Assembly (NCBI GenBank): GCA_002435585.1
Contig: DJDY01000017.1
Location: 1 to 11,922 of the forward strand
Direction: 5' to 3'
DNA from: Lachnospira sp. UBA5912
Lineage (GTDB): Bacteria; Bacillota; Clostridia; Lachnospirales; Lachnospiraceae
Length of the DNA stretch: 11,922 nt
Each line of letters starts with the position of its first letter. Position 1 is the first letter of the stretch. Shown here in pieces: positions 1-7,662 of the stretch. The notes under the pieces were generated by a model, which ran no database searches, was not told the DNA's origin, and saw only the letters and a program-made list of their open reading frames with translations. A program made the position numbers and the translations under genes.

Positions 1-1
1 T

Positions 2-289
2 ATGGAAACTAAGTATATATATTATTTAGACATGAAAGGTAATTTATATAATACAGATTCAATAACATATCTTGCTTACGAAGATGGAACACCTGTAAAT
101 GAAACTATATATAAGCTTTCTGACAAGGCTTATCCAGATAGTGAAGACCAAGATAAGTTTATTATTTATTGGATGTTTTCAGATAAGCCATTATATGTAA
201 ATGATGAAACATTAAAATACTATTGCCCTGAAAATGTTAATATTTCTGATTATCCTGGAAATATAACACTTTCACCGGGTTATCTTTAG
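2..289 (+). CDS. Hypothetical protein, possibly 5'-truncated
   Basis: The reading frame is open from the first complete codon of the window and ends at TAG. The first codon is ATG, giving 95 residues, but no upstream sequence is visible, so I cannot tell whether this is the true start or an internal Met of a longer protein. The product is rich in Tyr, Asp and aromatic residues, acidic, and has no signal peptide or membrane segment. I recognise no family. It is followed after 24 bases by a strong terminator hairpin, so it is the last gene of its transcription unit. Its base composition matches its neighbours. It may belong to the same element or to the flanking genome; the sequence does not decide. 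Confidence 0.6.
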   Translation: METKYIYYLDMKGNLYNTDSITYLAYEDGTPVNETIYKLSDKAYPDSEDQDKFIIYWMFSDKPLYVNDETLKYYCPENVNISDYPGNITLSPGYL

Positions 290-313
290 AATTTAATATT
301 AAATATTTGAAAT

Positions 314-374
314 AAAAAAGGAATGTTGTACGATGTAATCTTTTTAGGATTAAATCGTACAACACTCCTTTTTT
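314..374. terminator. Strong bidirectional rho-independent terminator
   Basis: The arms at 314-334 and 354-374 are complementary over 21 bases with one A/C mismatch. The core is TGTTGTACGAT paired with ATCGTACAACA. Between them TAATC (336-340) can also pair with GATTA, leaving a small loop. The outer ends are A6 on the left and T6 on the right, so the hairpin has a U-tract on either strand. It lies between the stop of the first gene and the start of the large surface protein, separating their transcription. Confidence 0.85.
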
Positions 375-385
375 ATTACTGTAGA

Positions 386-414
386 TTGATACATTAGTTC
401 AATATTAATATTTA
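386..414 (+). promoter_or_regulatory. Possible sigma-A promoter for the large surface protein
   Basis: TTGATA (386-391) and TATTTA (409-414) are 17 bases apart, close to the -35/-10 consensus, and lie between the terminator and the ribosome binding site of the large gene. A promoter is expected here because the hairpin at 314-374 blocks upstream transcription. The whole stretch is very AT-rich, so the exact hexamers are uncertain. Confidence 0.35.
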
Positions 415-446
415 AAAACTATTTTGAAATTTAGCAAGGAGATATC

Positions 447-3400
447 ATGAAAAAACAAAAAAAGTATAAAAAAGATGTTCATATAAAAAGAATGTTTACA
501 GTAATTATACTATCAGCTTTATTTGTATTGATGGGTATAACAGTACATACAGTAAAAGCTGCTTATTCTAATTGGAATTCATTGCCATATCTTGAGTTCC
601 GAAAAGGTCAAGGAAATAATAAGGAGTCTTTAACAAACATAACAGAATATGGCATAAGAAATACAACATACACTAATTTAATTTATAGTGATAGTTCGCA
701 TTATTTTGATAATCTGCTAGAAAGTTCAACATCAAGAGTTCTTTATGCAAGAAAGATACGAGTTGATGATGGAGAAGCAATTAATATTGTTGCAAACAAA
801 AATGATACAGCAGAAGCAGGCGGTGAGTCGGTTGATTCTGGATTAAAATTCTACTGGTCGATAGAAGAATGGGATAATTCAGGAAATATGGTATTTGATG
901 GTGGATGGCGTCAGGCCAAAGATAGTTGGACTGTTGGAAGAAGTACTAACGGAGATACAGGATATGGAAGAGATGGTTATCCAAGTGGTGTTTCACAATG
1001 GAATAGACAATCACAGGTAAGATATATAACACCTATTTTTAGGTGGAACAATGGTGATGAACATGAGGGCAGTGGTAATGATTTAAAATTAACATCATTG
1101 ATGATATCTAGGCAGTTTCCTATTTTCTACATAGTAAAAGACCCATTCACCTACACATTTAATTGTAATGGTGGTACATCACATATAGGAAATGAGGATA
1201 AAGATTCATATACATTAGAAAGGTTAGGAACATCTTCAATAGATGTAAACAATCTGGTAGAGCCTTCAAGACCAGGTTATAATTTTGCAGGTTGGAAAAT
1301 TATAGGTGGTACTGGTAAACAGAGCGGAAAGGTGTATAGCAATTCGGAACTTCGTACAATGATGTCAGACGGTAAGTACTGGTCATCACTTTTTGAAAAT
1401 GCAACATTTGAGGCACAATGGGAACTTAAGTCCTACAACCTCACCTTTAACCCAAACGGCGGCAGCTTAAAGTACCCAGGCAGTAACATCAACAATCCTA
1501 ATGGTAATACAAGTGACCACGTAACAGTTACATATACCAAAGGTGATTACTGTGATATGTCAGCAGATATCCCATACATGGAAGGACAGACATTTGTTGG
1601 ATGGTACTTATATCATAATGACAATGGAAACGAATGGTGGGAACAGATATATGATAAGAATGGATATGCAGTACAGCAGAACACAAGCTGTTTCTGGTAC
1701 TGGAATGGCAATTATGCATGGCACTATGATGGCGATGTAACCTTATATGCAGCATATGAAGTCAATAACTATACATTAAAGCTTGATGCTGACTATTATA
1801 CGCAATGGTTTGATAAGTTAAAAGGTGGTATAAACGGTAATAATTATGATTTAGGTTCAGTAGACCTTTATATTAATGGAAACCTTGAAGCCGAAAATAT
1901 TACAGACTGGGAAAAGACATATCCATACGGCACAACTTATGAATTTAAGAATCTTAAGTCAAAGAATGGATATGTCTTATCAGATGCAGGAAGCCTTAAA
2001 GGAACTATAAAAGGCGATACAACAGCAACAGCGTATGTATATGACAAGGCAGGTCTTGCATACTTTGATAAGGACAGTACTGATGGTGGTACAGGCAATG
2101 ATATATTTGTACATTACAGCATGGTAAGCCTTGTTTATAACAAAGGTTCAGTAATGGGTAATGATTCGATTGGATTTGGTAATAAGTTCAATAAGTCTTT
2201 CATGTACTGGAAAACAGATAAAGACAATTATTACAATGGCGGAGATGTAATGCCAGTTAATGATAACTATCAGGCAAAAGCATACATACAGAACACAAAT
2301 AGCAATCTTGTAATGGATATAGCCTGGGGCGGTATGAGTAATGATAGTGGCCTTAACATACAGTTAGCAGATGCATGGGGTGGCAGTGGTGAATACTGGA
2401 GCTTCATACACGCAGATGGTGATGATTACTTTATCGTGAACAGTGCGTTAGGCAAATATGTAACTGCTGATACAGCCAACATGAATGTACAGTACTGTAA
2501 CCTTGATTGGAGCAATAACCAGATATGGACTTTATCAGTTGCAGGAGATGGCTGTTATTATATAACATCCAAAGCTAATCCTAACTTAAGGATAACAGCA
2601 CAGGGAACAGCTAAGAACAGTAACATAGGTTTAGGCTGGAAGTCAGACAGTAATACTAACCAGAAGTGGACGATACTTTTTGATAACAGGGATTCAGTGT
2701 TTAAGGCACAATGGGGTGCCACGTTACTGCAGAAAGTAAAAGTTTCTGTCATAGCAAGGTATGAAGGCATTGAAACAGGAACTTATGCTAAAGAAGAAAT
2801 GGTCATTAACAGACGAGAATACACAGTAGGAACACCTGTTACATGGGTGAGAGATAAAGATGATACATATGAGGATGCATCATTCAGTGAGCTTGCTTCA
2901 AAAGATGCAACGTATTATGTAACAGTTAAAAGAAAAACGCATACAGTAGCACTTAATAAGCAGACTGGCATATCTGCAGTATCAGGAAATGGTACGTACA
3001 GACATGGTAAAAATATAACTATAAATGCAGCTGCTAAAACAGGATATCGTTTTACTGGATGGACAGACAGCAATGGTAATAATGTATCAAGTACAGCTTC
3101 ATCACAATTAATAGTAACAGATGATATAACATTGACTGCTAACGCTGAAGCAATAGATTATACAATTACATATGAACTTGATGGTGGAACACTTAACGGA
3201 AAGACTAATCCAGACAGATACAATATTGAAACACAAACCTTCACATTAAATAATCCAACAAAACCAGGATATGTATTCGCAGGCTGGACTGGAACAGGAC
3301 TTAATACTGCAGATAAAACAGTAACAATAAATCAGGGAAGTACAGGCAACAGAAGCTATACAGCAAACTGGATTGTAGGAACATCACATTTGCAGACATT

Positions 3401-6400
3401 TGCAGGAATAGGAATTAGTTCTACTAATTATGCTTCAGGAGCTGATATAACTGTAGGAAAAGATGTTACAGTTAAGGCAGATGTAAAGACTGGATACCTA
3501 TTTACAAACTGGACTAACAGCAATGGTAATGTTGTATCATCAGATAAAGATTATACATTCACTATGCCTGTTAATGATGTTAATTTAACTGCAAATGCAG
3601 TACCAATAAGTTATAACATAACATTTAACAGTAATAAGCCTTCCAGCGCAACTGGCAATGTAATAGGAAGCACAGCAGCTATGAACAATGTTAAATATGA
3701 CACAGCAGTTACATTGACACAGAACGGTTACAGCCTTAATGGTTGGAATTTCACAGGCTGGAATACTAAGGCTGATGGAAGTGGTACAGGATATGTAGAT
3801 AAGGCAAGTGTTAAGAATCTAAGCAGTACAGATAAAGCAACAGTTACTTTATATGCACAGTGGGTACAGGGACAAGGCTATGCTGTAACAGCAGTTGCCG
3901 GAAAAGGTGTTCAGGGAGTAACAGGTTCAGGAACATACAAAGATGGCGATAAAGTAAACATTGGAATAACAGGCGTTAAGAAAGGTTATACTTGGAAAGA
4001 AAATGAAATCTCAACAGGATGGTTTATGTCTAATGACAAGATAACATCAAAGCAGAGATATTCATTTACCATGACACCAGGCAATAGGACATATACAGCT
4101 AATGCAACGCCAAATACCTATAAGGTTGCATATAACAAAAATAGGTCGGATGCAACGGGAACTATAGCGGACAGTACTTATACATATGATGTTATCGGTA
4201 CATTACGTGTCAATATGTTTACAGCTAATGGATATACACAGACAGGCTGGAATACTAAGGCTGATGGTACAGGTACGCATTATGATGCAGGAAAAGCAGT
4301 TGAAGTGCTTAACTGGACTGATAAAGATAATGGTGTAATAAATCTGTATGCTGAATGGACTACTAATTGTTATCCTGTAACAATTAAAGTGCAGTATGAA
4401 AATGTTGATGGAAGTTTCACTGATCCTGAAACAGTAATTAATCATGATTATAATTATGGTGATACAGTTACCTGGAGCAGAGCTGAAGATACAGTATACA
4501 AAAAAGTAACGTATAGCAAGCAGGTAACAGGAGCGATAAACGATGTTATCAAGGTGTATAGGCAGAGATATCATCAGAATCTGTATGTACAGTATGAAAA
4601 TGCAGACGGAAGTTTTTCAGCAGCACAAAAGGTAATAGACAACGATTATCTGTATGGTGATAAAATCACATGGAGCAGAGCCGCAGATAAGGCATATAAA
4701 GCTGCAAGTATAAGCTGGAGTGTTGATGGAATTCACGAGGAAACATTAAAGATATACAGAAATGTATACCACATTGATGTCATTGCGGATAAGCATGTTA
4801 ATAAAGTAGGTGGTTCAGGTGATTACAGATATGAAAGTGCTGCAGTAATTACAGCAGATGTTGAAATTGGATATCATTTTGCAGGCTGGAATAAGCAGAT
4901 AAGTAATAATCCTTATTCGTTTACAGTAACAGATAATGCAGCTTATACAGCATATGCAGATCCGAATACAGATACAAAGTATGTTGTAAGACACTGGAAA
5001 CAGAAGTTATATCTTGATAATACACAGCAGTATGCAGATGGCAGTAAGCATGACACAGATAATTACTTTCTGGCAGATACGGATAATCTGACAGGCACGA
5101 CCGATACAGAAGTAACACCTGCTACAAAATTATATGAAGGTTTTACAAGTCCTGCAGCACAGAAAGTAACAATTAAAGGCGATGGCAGCCTTGTAGTTGA
5201 TTATTACTACACACGTAACAAGTATAAGATAAATAATGATGATAAAGATGATGGCTCGGATGATGGAAACAGTGATGCAGATTCTGATAAGGGTAATGGA
5301 ATAAAAGACATTACCGGAGGTGGTGAATACTATTACGAAGAAGAAGTAACAATGGAAGCAATAGTTAAGAAAGGTTATCACTGGCATATAGATGATGACT
5401 GCCATACAGATAAAACTAAATATCCTACAGGCTGGAAAGTTACAAAATCAGGATGCGGAATTGATAAATTCCTTGATAATACAGGCTATGGCTCACAGAA
5501 AATCAAGTTTGTCATGCCGGCACATAATGTGTATGTGAAGGCTGATGCAACAAATAACAGTTATACCATAACTTTTAACCCAAATGGCGGAACAGGAAGT
5601 ATGCCAGAAGTCAGTGCAACATATGATGTAGCATTGACATTACCTGATAACGTATTTTCAAGAACTACAGAATTTGGTACTAGCAAGTTCTTATACTGGG
5701 AAGATAAAAAGAATGATACAACATATGTCAACAATGATATAGTTAAGAGTCTTACAGATGAATTTAACGGAGCAGTTACATTATATGCTTCTTGGGATGA
5801 TTGCCCGGAAATAACAGCACAGGAGAGATGGTTTACAGTTGATGATGCACAGAATAACAAGATAACTCTTGATGAATTGCTTATTACAGCCAAAGTTATA
5901 GATGACAGGGATGCTGATATAGCTGATAAGCTTACAGTCAAGTATTATCATCCTAATAACTTTAACCAGTTTAAGACGGATGGATATGTTATGGTAACTT
6001 ATACAGCAACAGACAGCAGCGATAACACAACAGAGGTTACAGTTAAAGTAAATATAGTTGATACAGTTGCGGTTGAACAGGAAAAGAATACATATGTGCG
6101 CTTTATAGGTCCTGACTATTACCAGGAATCGTATGAAAATGGTGGACTTGAAGATGACAGCATATGGAAAAAGAATCCTGATTATGCTGAAACACTAGAG
6201 CGTGCTATGGAAAACAGAAGAAGTATGACATACAGCTACAATGAAGCAGTTGGATGGTTTGGCATGACTTTAAGGGTAAGAAAGGCAGCATGTGATACAA
6301 GAGACCATCTTGTAGAAAAGTGGGTGTTCACTCATGAGGATGTGCTAGCTGCTAAAGAATATATCAACGAACATGGCATTGGAAACATGAAGGAGCCAGA

Positions 6401-6446
6401 TGCGTTATCTAACTTCAGGATGCAGTTTGCACATTGTAAGCAGTAA
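447..6446 (+). CDS. Giant secreted InlB-repeat / ricin-lectin surface protein
   Basis: The start ATG has AAGGAG at 436-441. Residues 1-38 form a signal peptide: a Lys-rich start, a hydrophobic core and likely cleavage after VKA. Residues 39-232 are an unrecognised beta-rich module. InlB/Listeria-Bacteroides-type repeats, with GY.F.GW and closing AQW/YAQW/YAEW motifs, lie at about 235-326, 329-438, 905-976, 1055-1140, 1225-1305 and 1705-1783. Related beta units fill the gaps, including QYENxDGSF repeats at 1311-1371 and 1378-1438. A ricin-type trefoil with three Q-x-W-like motifs spans 612-745. An Asp-rich linker (1597-1615) may bind calcium. An Ig-like domain covers about 1785-1873, and a distinct C-terminal module covers 1874-1999. 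No LPXTG, choline-binding or membrane anchor is visible. The protein is secreted and possibly held non-covalently on the cell surface. Adhesion to glycans or cells is inferred from the domains. It is transcribed alone, between two terminators, and is probably element cargo. Confidence 0.9.
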   Translation: MKKQKKYKKDVHIKRMFTVIILSALFVLMGITVHTVKAAYSNWNSLPYLEFRKGQGNNKESLTNITEYGIRNTTYTNLIYSDSSHYFDNLLESSTSRVLYARKIRVDDGEAINIVANKNDTAEAGGESVDSGLKFYWSIEEWDNSGNMVFDGGWRQAKDSWTVGRSTNGDTGYGRDGYPSGVSQWNRQSQVRYITPIFRWNNGDEHEGSGNDLKLTSLMISRQFPIFYIVKDPFTYTFNCNGGTSHIGNEDKDSYTLERLGTSSIDVNNLVEPSRPGYNFAGWKIIGGTGKQSGKVYSNSELRTMMSDGKYWSSLFENATFEAQWELKSYNLTFNPNGGSLKYPGSNINNPNGNTSDHVTVTYTKGDYCDMSADIPYMEGQTFVGWYLYHNDNGNEWWEQIYDKNGYAVQQNTSCFWYWNGNYAWHYDGDVTLYAAYEVNNYTLKLDADYYTQWFDKLKGGINGNNYDLGSVDLYINGNLEAENITDWEKTYPYGTTYEFKNLKSKNGYVLSDAGSLKGTIKGDTTATAYVYDKAGLAYFDKDSTDGGTGNDIFVHYSMVSLVYNKGSVMGNDSIGFGNKFNKSFMYWKTDKDNYYNGGDVMPVNDNYQAKAYIQNTNSNLVMDIAWGGMSNDSGLNIQLADAWGGSGEYWSFIHADGDDYFIVNSALGKYVTADTANMNVQYCNLDWSNNQIWTLSVAGDGCYYITSKANPNLRITAQGTAKNSNIGLGWKSDSNTNQKWTILFDNRDSVFKAQWGATLLQKVKVSVIARYEGIETGTYAKEEMVINRREYTVGTPVTWVRDKDDTYEDASFSELASKDATYYVTVKRKTHTVALNKQTGISAVSGNGTYRHGKNITINAAAKTGYRFTGWTDSNGNNVSSTASSQLIVTDDITLTANAEAIDYTITYELDGGTLNGKTNPDRYNIETQTFTLNNPTKPGYVFAGWTGTGLNTADKTVTINQGSTGNRSYTANWIVGTSHLQTFAGIGISSTNYASGADITVGKDVTVKADVKTGYLFTNWTNSNGNVVSSDKDYTFTMPVNDVNLTANAVPISYNITFNSNKPSSATGNVIGSTAAMNNVKYDTAVTLTQNGYSLNGWNFTGWNTKADGSGTGYVDKASVKNLSSTDKATVTLYAQWVQGQGYAVTAVAGKGVQGVTGSGTYKDGDKVNIGITGVKKGYTWKENEISTGWFMSNDKITSKQRYSFTMTPGNRTYTANATPNTYKVAYNKNRSDATGTIADSTYTYDVIGTLRVNMFTANGYTQTGWNTKADGTGTHYDAGKAVEVLNWTDKDNGVINLYAEWTTNCYPVTIKVQYENVDGSFTDPETVINHDYNYGDTVTWSRAEDTVYKKVTYSKQVTGAINDVIKVYRQRYHQNLYVQYENADGSFSAAQKVIDNDYLYGDKITWSRAADKAYKAASISWSVDGIHEETLKIYRNVYHIDVIADKHVNKVGGSGDYRYESAAVITADVEIGYHFAGWNKQISNNPYSFTVTDNAAYTAYADPNTDTKYVVRHWKQKLYLDNTQQYADGSKHDTDNYFLADTDNLTGTTDTEVTPATKLYEGFTSPAAQKVTIKGDGSLVVDYYYTRNKYKINNDDKDDGSDDGNSDADSDKGNGIKDITGGGEYYYEEEVTMEAIVKKGYHWHIDDDCHTDKTKYPTGWKVTKSGCGIDKFLDNTGYGSQKIKFVMPAHNVYVKADATNNSYTITFNPNGGTGSMPEVSATYDVALTLPDNVFSRTTEFGTSKFLYWEDKKNDTTYVNNDIVKSLTDEFNGAVTLYASWDDCPEITAQERWFTVDDAQNNKITLDELLITAKVIDDRDADIADKLTVKYYHPNNFNQFKTDGYVMVTYTATDSSDNTTEVTVKVNIVDTVAVEQEKNTYVRFIGPDYYQESYENGGLEDDSIWKKNPDYAETLERAMENRRSMTYSYNEAVGWFGMTLRVRKAACDTRDHLVEKWVFTHEDVLAAKEYINEHGIGNMKEPDALSNFRMQFAHCKQ
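2280..2681 (+). other. Ricin-type beta-trefoil lectin domain within the surface protein
   Basis: Residues 612-745 of the large protein show three similar units of about 45 residues, each starting with an aromatic/aliphatic strand (AYIQNT, DYFIVN, CYYITS) and ending with a W motif (EYWSFI, NQIWTL, NQKWTI). The last two are typical QxW motifs of the ricin B-lectin superfamily, which binds carbohydrates. An Asp in the first unit (LVMDIA) sits where a sugar-contacting residue is common. Sugar specificity cannot be read from the sequence. Confidence 0.85.
3753..3778 (+). repeat. 26-bp perfect direct repeat, copy 1 (InlB-repeat coding)
   Basis: These 26 bases, coding for the TGWNTKADG segment of an InlB-type repeat, are identical to 4242-4267. 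Exact nucleotide identity among otherwise diverged repeats suggests recent duplication or gene conversion, or a site for repeat-number change by recombination. Confidence 0.8.
4242..4267 (+). repeat. 26-bp perfect direct repeat, copy 2 (InlB-repeat coding)
   Basis: Identical to 3753-3778 and 489 bases downstream of it, in the same frame (a multiple of three). Recombination between the copies would remove 163 residues without a frameshift. Confidence 0.8.
4377..4760 (+). repeat. Tandem QYENxDGSF protein repeats in the surface protein
   Basis: Residues 1311-1371 and 1378-1438 are adjacent diverged repeats. Each has VQYEN.DGSF, then a V-I-(N/D)-(H/N)-D-Y motif, then YGD.(V/I)TWSRA, and ends with a K-(V/I)-YR motif. 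A more distant copy (VIARYEG ... VINRREY ... VTWVRD) lies at residues 767-802, upstream. All appear to be beta-grasp-like spacer units of a stalk. Confidence 0.7.
6066..6446 (+). other. C-terminal module of the surface protein, unknown function
   Basis: Residues 1874-1999 follow the last Ig-like domain and differ in character: mixed alpha/beta, charged, with a conserved-looking helix (KWVFTHEDVLAAKEYINEHG) and two cysteines (about 1949 and 1997). It stands where a sorting signal would be expected. It may be a cell-surface or complex docking domain; this is inference only. Confidence 0.5.
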
Positions 6447-6481
6447 TTTAATACACTAATACAATTAAATAAAAAAACATG

Positions 6482-6526
6482 GGAACGGATATGAAGTAGA
6501 AAAGTCTTCGTATCTGTTCCTTTTTT
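6482..6526 (+). terminator. Rho-independent terminator of the surface protein gene
   Basis: GGAACGGATATGAAG (6482-6496) pairs with CTTCGTATCTGTTCC (6506-6520) through 15 pairs, two of them G.U, with a 9-base loop followed by T6. It lies 36 bases after the stop of the large gene and separates it from the conjugation-module genes. An A-run just upstream suggests some activity on the other strand too. Confidence 0.85.
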
Positions 6527-6548
6527 AATGCAGAAATTTAATAAAAAT

Positions 6549-6565
6549 GTGACGGAATCCGTCAC
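6549..6565. repeat. Conserved palindrome, copy 1 (upstream of SD)
   Basis: GTGACGGAATCCGTCAC: a 7-bp stem with a 3-base loop, or an 8-bp dyad around one base. It is preceded by ATAAAAAT, as in copies 3 and 4, and followed by TTTGGAAAAAGGAG, which contains the Shine-Dalgarno sequence of the next short ORF. There is no T-run after it, so it is not a terminator. Confidence 0.85.
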
Positions 6566-6590
6566 TTTGGAAAAAGGAGATTGCAAAAGC

Positions 6591-6665
6591 ATGTATAGGA
6601 AGACGGTTATTATGGAATTAGCAAATATGCAGATGTATGCATCTACAAGGTCACCACCAGCGTAG
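6591..6665 (+). CDS. Possible 24-residue peptide behind palindrome copy 1
   Basis: A short ORF begins with ATG 11 bases after AAAGGAG (6573-6579), a rather long spacing, and ends at TAG. It would encode MYRKTVIMELANMQMYASTR followed by SPPA. I recognise no family. It lies between the terminator of the surface protein gene and ardA, and shares the string AAAGGAGATTG with the ardA leader. It could be a leader peptide, a real microprotein, or the remains of a decayed gene whose start region survives. Confidence 0.3.
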   Translation: MYRKTVIMELANMQMYASTRSPPA

Positions 6666-6742
6666 AAAATGATTTTAATTAAGAGTTTTATATATGCTCA
6701 GAAAATTTATAAAAGATAAGATTGATAGATGAATTAATCCAG

Positions 6743-6749
6743 AAAGGAG
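6743..6749 (+). promoter_or_regulatory. Ribosome binding site fixing the ardA start
   Basis: AAAGGAG lies 5 bases before ATG at 6755. It settles the start there and not at the in-frame TTG at 6722, which would add eleven residues and place the SD inside the gene. Confidence 0.85.
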
Positions 6750-6754
6750 ATTGT

Positions 6755-7447
6755 ATGAAATATGAGAATAATGAAAATGTTCCATTTAGAGGATTCATAA
6801 CGAATCTTGGCAAGTATACAGAAGGTGAATTAGTTGGCCGCTGGATTGACTTTCCTACAACGAAAGAAAAACTTGCAGATGTTTTATCACAGATAGGCAT
6901 AGGTTCTAAAAGGGATGATGGAAGTCTATATGAAGAAGTGTTTATTACAGACTATGAGTGTAATATTCCAGGTCTTGAAAGAGGACTTGGAGAATATAGC
7001 AATATTGATGAGCTTAATCACCTTGCTACACTTATAGATAATCTTGATGATGTATACAGCGATACATTATATGCTGCATTTGAAACAGAGTATTCAGGTA
7101 ACACGGCTGTAGCAATTAACCTTGTTGAGAATGTAGAGCGTGGGGCATATTCACTTCTTGAGAACGTAAAAGATGAGTATGATATGGGAAAGTATCTTAT
7201 ATCAGAATCAGGTGAAAATATTCCTGAATGGCTTGAATCATATATTGATTATGAATCATATGGAAGTGATAAAGCTATTAATGGCAGCTTTACATCAAAT
7301 GGATATATAGAAGCCCAGACTGAGTTAAAGGATGATTATTACAAGGGATATGATGATATTCCGGTCGAAGAACGTGTAACAGATATTAATAATGATAAGT
7401 CTGTAGAAATAGAACTTGATGTACCAGAAGAAGCACCAAGAATGTAA
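6755..7447 (+). CDS. ardA: ArdA-like antirestriction protein, with long acidic tail
   Basis: This is a 230-residue protein. Its N-terminal part (FRGFITNLGKYTEGELVGRW, residues 11-30) matches the ArdA family start, in which a 'NLGKYxEGxLxGxW' signature is typical. It continues with FITDYEC (63-69) and EYSNIDELN (80-88), also family-like. ArdA proteins mimic B-form DNA and block type I restriction enzymes in the cytoplasm, protecting a conjugative element on entry. By my count there are 51 Asp/Glu against 18 Lys/Arg, fitting a DNA mimic. ArdA of Tn916-like elements is about 165 residues, so residues after about 180 are an extra, very acidic tail. The gene lies upstream of the transfer genes, consistent with early expression. 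No clear promoter hexamers were found in the AT-rich 90 bases before it. Confidence 0.85.
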   Translation: MKYENNENVPFRGFITNLGKYTEGELVGRWIDFPTTKEKLADVLSQIGIGSKRDDGSLYEEVFITDYECNIPGLERGLGEYSNIDELNHLATLIDNLDDVYSDTLYAAFETEYSGNTAVAINLVENVERGAYSLLENVKDEYDMGKYLISESGENIPEWLESYIDYESYGSDKAINGSFTSNGYIEAQTELKDDYYKGYDDIPVEERVTDINNDKSVEIELDVPEEAPRM

Positions 7448-7473
7448 AAATATTAAATAATTATGTATTACAG

Positions 7474-7507
7474 TGTGCCGGATTCCAAAGTGATAGAATC
7501 CGGCACA
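7474..7507. repeat. Palindrome variant, copy 2 (extended hairpin before SD)
   Basis: TGTGCCGGATTC (7474-7485) and GAATCCGGCACA (7496-7507) form a perfect 12-bp stem with a 10-base loop. It is a longer relative of the TGTGACGG palindrome, with the fourth base pair of the GTGAC stem changed from A-U to C-G on both arms. TTGTGGAAGGAG follows at once, carrying the SD of the 45-residue ORF. The lack of a U-tract argues against a terminator. Confidence 0.85.
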
Positions 7508-7524
7508 TTGTGGAAGGAGCAATA

Positions 7525-7662
7525 ATGGAAAAGATAAAAGAAATAAGTGACAGGAAAGTAAATAAAAAGATACAGGATAAAAGGGTAATTCAGTATGCTA
7601 CAAGACTTGCAGACATGAAAAAAGAGAAAGGAAAGCAGGGTAAATTTGATGAAAGAAGATAA
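7525..7662 (+). CDS. Small basic protein, 45 residues, unknown function
   Basis: ATG lies 5 bases after a strong GGAAGGAG (7512-7519), and the frame runs 45 codons to TAA. The product starts MEKIKEISDRKVNKKIQDKR and ends KGKQGKFDERR. It is very rich in Lys, Arg and Glu, has no membrane segment, and is probably helical, so it is cytoplasmic and may bind nucleic acid or an acidic partner. It overlaps the next gene by 14 bases, suggesting translational coupling, and it directly follows ardA and palindrome copy 2. I recognise no family. The good SD and tight packing make it a likely real gene, too short for usual ORF calling. Confidence 0.6.
   Translation: MEKIKEISDRKVNKKIQDKRVIQYATRLADMKKEKGKQGKFDERR

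Noticed and set aside
4203..4574. Long minus-strand reading frames under the surface protein gene (also 5130-5405, 5561-5941)
   Set aside because: They are shadows of the + strand gene: no SD, biased composition from reverse-read codons, and no recognisable product.
6300..6446. LPXTG or other sorting signal at the end of the surface protein
   Set aside because: No LPXTG-like motif, hydrophobic helix or basic tail is present; the protein ends in a soluble segment.
6547..6552. Minimal start-stop ORF ATGTGA in palindrome copies 1, 3 and 4
   Set aside because: No SD precedes it and it follows automatically from the palindrome ends with their A-rich flank, so I do not call it a gene.
6548..6566. 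CRP-type operator (TGTGA...TCACA)
   Set aside because: The half-sites match, but the spacer is 9 bases, not the 6 of CRP sites. The flanking SD, the stem changes that keep pairing and the position after stop codons fit an RNA element better.
6722..6754. Longer ArdA starting at TTG 6722
   Set aside because: A strong SD sits 5 bases before ATG 6755, and TTG 6722 has none.
7474..7507. Terminator for ardA
   Set aside because: The 12-bp stem is strong, but no U-tract follows; an SD and start codon follow at once. It is grouped with the palindrome family.
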